Shown here: piece after piece, positions 30,402 to 40,100 of the stretch
Numbering within the stretch: position 1 is the first letter of the stretch
How the letters are laid out: every line of letters starts with the position of its first letter
NCBI GenBank assembly: GCA_045614825.1
Contig: JAZLDO010000146.1
Span: 1-52,104 of the forward strand
DNA from: Aphodosoma sp045614825
Lineage (GTDB): Bacteria; Bacteroidota; Bacteroidia; Bacteroidales; Paludibacteraceae
Length of the DNA stretch: 52,104 bases
Direction of reading: 5' to 3'
Notes under the pieces: model-generated
Database searches by the model: none
Told to the model about the DNA's origin: nothing
Seen by the model: the letters and a program-made list of their open reading frames with translations, nothing else
Program-made: the position numbers and the translations under genes

Positions 30402-32197
30402 TTTTTGATATGGAAGTTTTCCCTGAGTGGTGGTGTATGGTGTACACTCACCCAGACGACATTCAAACTAAAATGGTACTAACTAGTGACAACCCTAACT
30501 ACAAACAAATCATTAAAGAGTTGATACCTGCTAGATGTTTGATAGGATTTAATATAAAACTTTATGACTTGCGTATCTTAAACGGTATTATTCATTCTTG
30601 TGACCCGTATAGACTGTATGAATTATCTAAAGCAATAATAGCAAAAGATGAGAGTGACCCTTTCAACAATTACACTTTCTGGAATAAGTTTAACTTTTCA
30701 GATTTATATGACGATTGGCGATTTGGGTCTTTAAAAGAGTTTGAAAGTAATATTGGAATGTCTATCAAAGAAAGTGAAATACCATTCGATAAATGTAATT
30801 TAACACCTGAAGAAAAAGAAGAGATAATTAAATACTGTAAACACGATGTGGATGCGACTATTAAATTGTTAGAGTTTAGACGTGATTATATCGAGTCTAA
30901 GAGAATGCTAGGTCGTATGTATGGTATATCTGAAGCCAAAGTATTAAAAAGTACAAATGCTAAATTATGTGCATTAGTTTTAGAAGCAGAGCCGCAAAAA
31001 AGAACATTAGACACAAGATTTGTAATACCTCAAAAAGTAGAATCATACATAAGACAAAACTTACCTGAAAATGTTCTGTCATTATTTGAATATCTTAGTG
31101 ATGATGGTAAAGAAGTTACTTTGTTCGATAACGAAATTACATTCGGTATAGGTGGTATTCACTCAGTATATTCTGAAAATATTGTGACTAAAAGTGATAA
31201 CGAGTATGTATTATTGAATGTTGATGTGACATCATATTATCCGAATCTAATGATGAACTTTGGTTATATGTCACGTAATGTGCCTAAACCAGAAAAATAT
31301 AGAGATATTTACAATTTGCGTGTAGAATTAAAAAAGCAAGCCAAAGCAGAAGAAAAGTTAAATGGTAAGTCTGATAAATGGAAAGACCTTAATGCTCAGC
31401 AAGAAGCCTTGAAACTTATATTAAACACTACTTATGGTGCGACTAAAAACAAATACAATGCTTTATATGATGAGTATCAAGCCAGTTCGTTATGTTATTT
31501 GGGTCAGTTATTATTAGCGTCATTAGCAAATAAATTACACAACAATATACAATCATTGACAGTGATACAAACTAATACAGATGGTATCTTAGTTAAAGTT
31601 GCTAGAATTGATGTTGATATTGTCAAGAATATTGTTACTGAATGGGAACAAATGACAGGCTTTACAATGGAATATGATGAAGTTCCTATGTTCTTTCAAA
31701 GAGATGTTAATAATTACATCGAAGTTACTGATAATCCAAAGAAACCGTATAAGTTGAAAGGTAAGTGGACTAACCAAGCGGATATTGCATCTAGTGCAAT
31801 GCCTAACTTAAATGCTATAATAACACACGAAGCCTTATTGGAATATTATACTAAAGGCACACCTATAGAGCAAACAATATATCATTGTAATGATATAAAA
31901 AAGTTTTGTTTGACGGCTAAGACAGGTCACACATACACAAAAACGTATTATTACCATAACAACGAACCACATCTAGCGAATAAAGTTAATCGTGTTGTGG
32001 CAACTACAGACCAAAGATGTGGTACTATTAAAAAGTATAAAGTGTGTGACGATGGTAAACCAAGATACGATAAAATAGCAGATGTACCTGAGAGATGTAG
32101 ATTATTAAATGACGAGTTAGAAATGATTGACGATTTGGATAGAGATTGGTATATACAATTTGCTAAAAATAAAGTTAAGGAGTTAAAATGGGTATGA
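30389..32197 (+). CDS. Family B DNA polymerase
   Basis: 602 residues, short for the family. The 3'-5' exonuclease domain has DME (D7, E9), GFNIKLYD (about 53-60) and YCKHDVD (D153). The polymerase domain has GGIHSVY (about 255-261), motif A DVTSYYP (D279), motif B K342-xxx-N346-TTYG and motif C NTDG (D398). The first Asp of the usual DTDS is Asn. Only about 60 residues separate motifs A and B, so there is little room for the TPR1 insertion of protein-primed enzymes. With a separate primase encoded, RNA or DNA priming is more likely. Confidence 0.93.
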   Translation: MQEVVFDMEVFPEWWCMVYTHPDDIQTKMVLTSDNPNYKQIIKELIPARCLIGFNIKLYDLRILNGIIHSCDPYRLYELSKAIIAKDESDPFNNYTFWNKFNFSDLYDDWRFGSLKEFESNIGMSIKESEIPFDKCNLTPEEKEEIIKYCKHDVDATIKLLEFRRDYIESKRMLGRMYGISEAKVLKSTNAKLCALVLEAEPQKRTLDTRFVIPQKVESYIRQNLPENVLSLFEYLSDDGKEVTLFDNEITFGIGGIHSVYSENIVTKSDNEYVLLNVDVTSYYPNLMMNFGYMSRNVPKPEKYRDIYNLRVELKKQAKAEEKLNGKSDKWKDLNAQQEALKLILNTTYGATKNKYNALYDEYQASSLCYLGQLLLASLANKLHNNIQSLTVIQTNTDGILVKVARIDVDIVKNIVTEWEQMTGFTMEYDEVPMFFQRDVNNYIEVTDNPKKPYKLKGKWTNQADIASSAMPNLNAIITHEALLEYYTKGTPIEQTIYHCNDIKKFCLTAKTGHTYTKTYYYHNNEPHLANKVNRVVATTDQRCGTIKKYKVCDDGKPRYDKIADVPERCRLLNDELEMIDDLDRDWYIQFAKNKVKELKWV

Positions 32198-32514
32198 CAG
32201 AAGATTATAGAGTGTTCGTTAAAACACCGACCGGTAGACATAAATCACATCCTATGACCAAGATAGATTCTATATTGTATACTGCTAGATATTTAGATAA
32301 CATACAAGCGTTAGAATGTTTAAACACCGGTTGTTGGTTAAAGACAAAATGTCGATTTACTGGGGATGCTGATTATTACAAAAGATATTGGATTGTCGTG
32401 TCAATCCCATATACAGAGATTACTATCAAAAAAGAATCTACCGGTTCAATACCTGTTGAAGACTTTGAGAGATTGTTAAAATATATAAAGGAAAATTATC
32501 ATGAGAAATTTTAA
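32188..32514 (+). CDS. Hypothetical protein
   Basis: 108 residues, alpha/beta, no recognised family. It overlaps the polymerase stop by 10 bp and the phosphoesterase start by 14 bp, so it is probably part of the replication operon. Confidence 0.65.
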   Translation: MGMTEDYRVFVKTPTGRHKSHPMTKIDSILYTARYLDNIQALECLNTGCWLKTKCRFTGDADYYKRYWIVVSIPYTEITIKKESTGSIPVEDFERLLKYIKENYHEKF

Positions 32515-33301
32515 AATAGAATTAGATTGTCCTAAAAACACATTTCAATTAATGGTTTTAGGTGATTTACATATTGGTGATGCTTTATGTGATTTAGATT
32601 TAATTAAAGATACCATTGATTACGTGAAGAAAACCAAAGATTGTTATGTGATTTTAAATGGTGATTTAATCAACAATGCTCTGAAAACGAGTAAGAGTGA
32701 CTCTTATTTAGAACAAATGACAATCGAACAAGAGCAAGATATGTTAATAGAGTTGCTGTCACCAATTAAAAATAAAATCTTAGTTATGGCTACTGGTAAT
32801 CATGAATATAGAACCAGTTTATTGGCTGGTATAAACCCGTTAAAAGCGGTCGCATTAGCCTTAGGAATCCGAGATAAGTTAGTGGACGACTCCTATTTAA
32901 TAGACTTGAGTTTCGGGATAAATAGCAGCAATAAATACCGTAAAAACCACTATGTTATTTTTGGTATTCATGGCGGTAATGGCGGTGGTCGTAGAGCCGG
33001 TGCAACTGCTAATGCTTTACAAGATATGTCGCTAGTTGTGCCTAATGCTGATTTATATATTCACTCGCATACACACACCAGCGTAAATTATAACGATATG
33101 ATTTTTATATACGATAAAGTGAAACATAAATTAGTCGAGCACCAAAGAACATATTTCAACGCAAATGCTTTCTTGAAATATGGTGGTTATGCTGAAAAGA
33201 AAGGATATAAACCATCAGATAGACAGCCTAGTGTGATTGTAGTTAAAACATCACGTAAAAAAGATGGAATGAAAATGATGACAAATATAGTGAGGATTTA
33301 A
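32501..33301 (+). CDS. Calcineurin-like metallophosphoesterase
   Basis: 266 residues. All five metal-binding motifs are visible: GDLHIGD (21-27), NGDLINN (53-59), GNHEYR (99-104), a His in FGIHGGNGGG (about 163) and HSHTHT (about 199-204). This core is shared by phage phosphatases and Mre11-like nucleases. Without the Mre11 capping domain, a phosphodiesterase or small nuclease role in nucleic acid metabolism is likely. Confidence 0.88.
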   Translation: MRNFKIELDCPKNTFQLMVLGDLHIGDALCDLDLIKDTIDYVKKTKDCYVILNGDLINNALKTSKSDSYLEQMTIEQEQDMLIELLSPIKNKILVMATGNHEYRTSLLAGINPLKAVALALGIRDKLVDDSYLIDLSFGINSSNKYRKNHYVIFGIHGGNGGGRRAGATANALQDMSLVVPNADLYIHSHTHTSVNYNDMIFIYDKVKHKLVEHQRTYFNANAFLKYGGYAEKKGYKPSDRQPSVIVVKTSRKKDGMKMMTNIVRI

Positions 33302-33302
33302 T

Positions 33303-33707
33303 ATGGGTTTGATATTAATATTATTTTTTATGACTGGGATTTGTATAATTCTTGTTGCTGTTGGTATTTGTATCTATAACGAATGCTTGAGGGGTACTAG
33401 CGTAGTATTTGGTGCATTGATGCTATTTACAACTGTAGGATTTTCTATACATGGTGCTTGTACACAAGCATTTATAGAAAAAGATTACGAAGCAATGTTG
33501 CTGAGAAAACAAGTGATTGAATATCGTATGCAACACGAAGATATAATTACACCACAAGATGTTGAAGATAGTTTATATACACAAATTAGAAATTTTAATC
33601 AAGAGATACTAAACACAAGGACTTTCAAAGATAATTGGTGGATAGGTGTATTCTATAATCACAAGATAGCAACGATAGATTATATAAATTTAGATTTAGG
33701 AGAATAA
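33303..33707 (+). CDS. Membrane protein with cytoplasmic helical domain
   Basis: 134 residues. Two membrane helices (about 2-24 and 33-50) are followed by a charged helical region. No family recognised. It starts one base after the phosphoesterase stop. A function at the membrane in late infection is possible. Confidence 0.65.
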   Translation: MGLILILFFMTGICIILVAVGICIYNECLRGTSVVFGALMLFTTVGFSIHGACTQAFIEKDYEAMLLRKQVIEYRMQHEDIITPQDVEDSLYTQIRNFNQEILNTRTFKDNWWIGVFYNHKIATIDYINLDLGE

Positions 33708-33709
33708 AT

Positions 33710-33985
33710 ATGTTATTAGAAAATAGAAAGAAAAATAGTGTGACAAGAGAATATAGTGCTCTTGTTGCAAAGCAACAAAAAGAACACGATTATATGGCTA
33801 ATTTAAGCAGACAAAGAGATTATGAAGTAGATAAGATAAATAGGACTTATCAAGCCAAAATCGATGCTTCATTAAGAAGACAGCAAGAGTTAGCATTACA
33901 AATAGAAATGGCTAAACGATTTGTTACAGACATAGATGCTGAAACACCAGCAACATTATTAAAACCAAAAAAGAGAGAAGGTTAA
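33710..33985 (+). CDS. Basic coiled-coil protein, last plus-strand gene
   Basis: 91 residues, almost wholly helical, Lys/Arg/Gln-rich (YQAKIDASLRRQQELALQIE), ending in a basic tail. The last codons form the left arm of the bidirectional terminator. It could be a DNA-binding or structural accessory protein; no family recognised. Confidence 0.65.
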   Translation: MLLENRKKNSVTREYSALVAKQQKEHDYMANLSRQRDYEVDKINRTYQAKIDASLRRQQELALQIEMAKRFVTDIDAETPATLLKPKKREG

Positions 33986-34002
33986 TCCCTTCTCTCTTTT
34001 TT
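33967..34002. terminator. Bidirectional intrinsic terminator between converging units
   Basis: A 15 bp perfect stem (arm core AAGAGAGAAGG) with a 6-nt loop. The outer pairs are A-T runs, so each strand reads a GC-containing stem followed by T tracts. It ends the plus-strand unit (33985) and the minus-strand unit (34005). Confidence 0.88.
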
Positions 34003-34004
34003 AT

Positions 34005-34193
34005 TTATATACGTTTAGTCTTAACGAGGTCATACTCGAATATATCAAATCGTGGTTTTATATCGTTTAGATTATAATATCTCTTTAGATTCATTATTAG
34101 TAACTCTTTGTTCACATAAATGTCATTAGACCTGCTTTTTCCTATTTTTACAAATGTTTGTTCTTGATTATCATACACTCTGTATGCCTTCAT
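34005..34193 (-). CDS. Small basic protein, last minus-strand gene
   Basis: 62 residues, basic, no recognised family. A GGAGG site at the 3' end of the giant gene lies about 9 bases before ATG 34193. It is the last gene before the terminator. Confidence 0.6.
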   Translation of the reverse strand: MKAYRVYDNQEQTFVKIGKSRSNDIYVNKELLIMNLKRYYNLNDIKPRFDIFEYDLVKTKRI

Positions 34194-34197
34194 ATTT

Positions 34198-37100
34198 TTA
34201 AGCCTCCACGAACTTAGATTTGCTCCAAGTTTTCTTGTATATTATTTTACTGTTTTTGCCTAGTATATTTATTAAGTTGTTATATTCACTTTGGTTGCTA
34301 GTGTAATAAGAATTACCACTATCTATCCAATATTTGATTTTAGCATAATTACTACCATCAGTATACAATTTACTAATTACGTTTTGTTTTTGTTTGTTTG
34401 TTAATTTACTGTAAGTGGTTGTGATTCTTTTACCGTCTTCAGTTTCAACAGTTACAAATTGTTTATCATTAACAATTTTACTATACTGATTGTTGATATA
34501 ATTTGCTCTAAATTTTGCTATATTTTCTTTTTCAGTACCTAACACAGCAACATCAGTACCATTGTAAGTGAATCTGCCAGTAACACCTGATGTAGGTACA
34601 TTTAATCTTTCTGCTTCTTTTTGAATATCTGTTAGATATTTGTCTTCATATGAAATGTCAAATGGGTTCACCGCACCAATAATGTTTTCAATCATTCCCC
34701 AGAATGAAGCATCTGCAGAACCGTATCTTGTTTGACTTTGACCGGAGTAAGCATTGATTTTAGAAGGTACCATATAAGATAATCCCGGTATAGCCGCTAA
34801 AGTACTTTTCCATAATTTATCACCTAAAGTACCAGTTTTGTCTCTTGAATAAGGGTCTGTAACTTTGGTTATTAGTTTAACAACAGCAGGAATATATGAG
34901 GTTAGATATGAAACTGTCACACCTTCTAAAGTAGATTCGGTATCATATTTGAATACGTTTTCAATGCTACCTAATAATGTATTAGAATATAATACATCTG
35001 CTATCTTATTTACATTCACGCCTTCGCCTTTTTTCAAAGAGTCTGTTAATACAGCACCCAAAGATAATGTAGTTAATGCTGGAGCAGCATTAGATAACCC
35101 GATACGAACACCAAACACATTTACTGCAGGACCTAAATAATCGTCATCATCGTAATCAATAAGTCCTATGGCAGATGCTATCATACCAGCAACCCACAAC
35201 GCAGTACCAACTGATGCTTGAGCGAATGCTCTGTCTTTTTCAGCAACTTCTGTACCTTTTATCTTACCTTTATAATCGGTAGATGTTACTTGTTCAGCGA
35301 TGCTCATTTTCTTTAACGCTGAGATAAAGTTCAATGGACTGTATTTATATGCCATAGAAAGTATATTAGAACCTACTTTATAGAACGGCATCACAACACC
35401 AATAACAAGGTCTGCAGCAGGACTTTTGTCAGCCATTTTACGCAACATATCGCTAAACATATTATCGTTCTTGAATAATTGCTCACACGCTCTTTCAGCA
35501 CTCATTTTTAATATTGTAGATGAGAAATATTCAGAATCTGTCATAACAGCCTCTAAAACATCAATATTGCTTTGTGTAGTGTATGCTTTTATTAATGCTG
35601 CTTTTTGTTCGGTTGGTATAGTCTTTTTCTTCTTGACTTGTTCTATTGTACCATACTTTGTTTGTAAATCAGCCAACATTTTGTCTTTATTAGCAGTTGT
35701 AAACATTGTGATATTGTCTATAACCATGTTGGTTAATGTCGGTCTATCACCAGTCAACTTACCTAATTCTAAGCCTTTGTACACGAAATCTTGTGCGTAA
35801 GCCAAGCCTTTAACAAAAGGATTTTCTGATTTCTTTTGTACTTGTGTCTCTAAGTTTTTAGTTTGTTGTGATGATGCAGACGAATCATACCTGTTTTTAT
35901 CAGTACCAAGAGCATCAAAAAGTGATTTATAATACTTATTTTTAATGTGATTTTGTAAATCTTTATCCAAAGTATCTGTTAATCGATATTGATTAGGGTC
36001 TTTATATTGTTCTGATGATTTGGTATGCTCGATTATTTTACGTTCAATGTTTTTGGTTATATTATCTAAGCCAACCATCATAGTATTGTTTACTTTGTTA
36101 CGAATCCATGTGATAGGACTACTCAACATAGCAGTGTAACGGAATGCTTTTAGAGTGCTAGAAACTTGTTTTAATTTTGCAGTTGCTTTAGGAAAAGCGA
36201 CTGGGTAGTTGCCTTTCTTAGAGTGTCGAATTGTGCTTAGTTCTTTATCATCAAGAATGTTCGCTAACTCGTCTGTTATTTCAGATATAGCACCACTTTC
36301 TTTTTTATTACGCTCATTGGCATCTGCTGTGGTTCTGATAGACCAATCCAACATAGCCATTGCGTCACCACTTTCTAACACTTCTATTGTTTCATTAAGA
36401 TTTGTTAAATCACTCATGATAACAGTCTGGTCTGCTGCATTTGTGTTGAATTTATTGATTTGTTTTTGTAGTTTATCTATTTCAGATGTTAACTCTTTTA
36501 GTTTAGAAGGGTCCGCATCTACTAGTTGATTAGTTAAAGACTCTATTTGACTTTCTAATGTAGTGATTTTCTCTTGTTGTTTACCCATTTCTACTAATTG
36601 GTTTTCTAATTGTTTGATTTTTTGTTTAGCCTGTTTAATTTCAGCAGTCCTATTGGCTATTCTAGCGTCATACTTGCCGGCTATTTCTAACAATTTCTTT
36701 TGAGTTAGTTTGTCTACAACGTTAATACCTTTATTTTTTAATTCTGTCGCAAACTTGTTCATAGGTGAATATCTTTTAGCATATACACCACGTAAACCTA
36801 ATTTTTGGGCTGCTAATGTAGATGTTTGTTGAGAAATTTTTCTAACTTCAGGGTCTGATGATGCAAATTTGTACATATAATAATCTAAGAAGTTCGCTGC
36901 CGCTCTTGATATGTCTGTATTACGAGCAAGTAATTCTGCTCTGATTTTAGCGTAATCTTTTTTATGTTTAATCAAGAAAGATGCTTTTTCAGACATTTTA
37001 TCAGACAATGCAATATATTCACGTGATTTAACTTCATCAACTTCTTCTTCAACCAACGCTTGATATTTAGAATATTTATCAGTAGCGTTTGCTTCGATAA

Positions 37101-40100
37101 ATTGCTCTAATTTATCAACTATAGACAAGTTCGTGTCTGTCACAACATCTAAAGTTACTGCTGCTTGAGTAGTTTCTTCAGGTGCTTTATCTAGTTTTAA
37201 AGTTTTCTTAATACGTGTTTTTCTTTTCTCTACTTTTTGCGTTACTGGTTTAGCAGTTTCACCAGAGAAAGATGTTTGGTCACCTACTGTTTCTGTTGGT
37301 GCTGTTGTTTCAGCGACCGGTTCTTGTGATTGCTCTACAGGTTTTGGCTGAACTTCAGTGCTAACAGTTGATGATGCGTTCATCTTCTCAGTCTTTGCTC
37401 TTTGTTTTTTAAGAGAACGTTTATCGAATAACTTATTAAGGTCTGTGAGTGCGGCAATACCAAAGGCAGATTTTAATCTCGAAGTTCTTATCGAATCTGT
37501 CAAATAATTTTTAAGTTTCATCGCAGCATCTATACCATTTTCAGTTTGTATTAATGTTGACACAAATTCATTAAGTGTTTCCATGAAATACTTTTTCGTT
37601 GATATTTTTCGCACAGTGTCTACTGCATTTTCACCATATTTATTTCGTATTTTATCAATAAATTGAGTAGATTTGAATAATTTTACAACGCTTGTTATGC
37701 TCTTATATAAATTTTCAATTTTAATCGCACGCTCTTGTAGTAATTTCTTATACTCATCATCTGTCATATTTTCTGTTTGTTCAATCTTAGTAGTATAGAC
37801 CTCGAAAAATTCATTTAATTTATTTTTGAAATCAGTTTCTAAATCTGATTCTTTTATGCGGTATAGTTGATAACCATATTTGTTTTCTGTATTATCAGCA
37901 ACAATGTCAGTGGGTTCTCTATCTGATATAGACAATAATTCTTCAAAACGAGTATCTTCTCCACCATATTGACCAACCATATCTTCGCCGTCTTTAGATT
38001 GAACACCTGTATCGATAGATTCTGATACGTACTTTTTACCGCCAATACCGTATTGAGAACGTAATGTTTTTATCAATTTCACAACACTAGCAGGTTTGTA
38101 TGGTGAAATGTTGTTTTGTAATATGTGTGACACAAACGTATTTGTGTTTTCTGGACGGTCTAAGTCATCTGCTGTAGCATATTGCACATTGCTCACTTCT
38201 TGTGCACTATACACACCTTTCTGTATCATTTCTGATAATAAATTTGTCAATGAATCTTTCCATGTGGTCATAGAATTTGCAAAAATTGCTGTTAATTTAT
38301 TTTGAACTTCTTTGGGTATTTCTTTTGTTGTTTTATCTTTAACTCCATATAGAATAGATAGTGTTGGTAATATATCACGAAACATATTTATTTTAGCGAT
38401 ACTATTTAACACAGCATCAGGATATACTGCATTAATTATAAAATTCGTTGCTTGTTTATTGCCTACACCCGAACCAGTTTGTGATACTATTAATGAGCCA
38501 TCATGTGATACTGTTCGAGGGGTATTCAACATATCATTTATTAAATCCTTATCTATCTGGTTTGTTTCATAATTTTTTATGAATTTTTTACTAAAACCAA
38601 AAGTTTTCAAATCAGTAATGCCTGCGTTTTTAATCGCTCTTGTTACGATATCGAATGTTGAGGTTGCTTTCGCAAATTGACTTGTGGATTCTATGTTGTA
38701 TAATTTGCCAGTAATTGGTCTAAATTTACCACGACCAATTAATGTGTTTCCACTTATTGTGAAATAATCACCAATATCTCCACGATAAATTTGAGTAATT
38801 TGTCCTTCGGCTAATAATTCACCATCTACACGTTGATACATTTTCATCGATAATTTTTCTATTTTATCTGCTTCTGATGCTGTGTTTCTAAAGGTTTCAT
38901 CTAAAAGAAGATTCTCCATATAACGTCTTTGTGTTATTGACATATTTTTAACAAACTGTGTCATTGTCTTCAAGTTAGCACCACGAGGTAAACCTTGAAG
39001 GAATGAGAATGCGTGCAATACTTCATGCGTAATAACGTGCAATCTTTGATTAGGATTTGCAATAAGTTTGCCGTTTCGTTTTTTAAGTTTAATTGTTATC
39101 ATTATGTTGTTTGGGTCTTTGTAATTTGTAGAACCTGCTATAGTATTCACTTTAGCATCTTCGGTGGCATCGATGAATTTTATTTTTATTCGTGATAATT
39201 CAGAATCAGAAAATCTTTTGTCTGTAAAAGTGTTTGAGACAACCTCTTCAATCTTGTAAATTTTTTCAGGTATTTTTTCGCCAAAATTACACCACCAAAT
39301 CATAGATGGTGTCATATAGCGAGGTAAATCTACAGCCTCATATATTTCACCATCAACAGGTGCTAAGACGAAACCATAGTTATTTAACACATAATCAAAC
39401 ATCGCTCTTCTGAAGTCTGATTCGTTTTGCTTGTTTTTGATATTGGCAACGAAAACTTCATCATAATAAGTCTCATCTAATGAACGTGTATAATCAAACG
39501 AGTCAAGTAAAGTCTCAGTTGCTCTTACACCAGCCAGCATTCTTTCTAAATCATGTCTGCGTGCTGTGTTTTTAGTATGGTCAGTTTTCATTAAAGCGTA
39601 TTGCTTATTTAAATAAGTTTCGGTTACGTTTGTTCTGATGTAATTGCTTTCGTCTGCGTTTAATTGATAATCTGAAGTCGCTATTTCAATATCGGTGTCT
39701 GATGCTATATAATCAGTCAATGATTGTATATATCTTTGCTTAATCTCAAGTAATTCATGCAATTCTTTTTTAGTGGCTTCGGTTTTACGTTTAATTTTGT
39801 TTTTATTGATTGCTTTTAATAATATGTTGTACATATTTTTATGTACTTTTTTATTCAACATTAGTAATCTATTGATGTATTTTTCATCATATAATGCTTG
39901 TTGTAACGCTGCTCTGTGTTGGTCTATTGTTACGGCTTTACTCTGCTTCTTTAATAATTCATTGACAATTTTGGTCCTATTTTTATCTGTAGAATTTGAT
40001 AATATATCGTCATAACTACCAAACATTTCTACTAAATCAGATAACTCTTTAGACTGTATGTTGTTCATCATCTCATTTACTAAAGTTTGTCTTACTGTTT

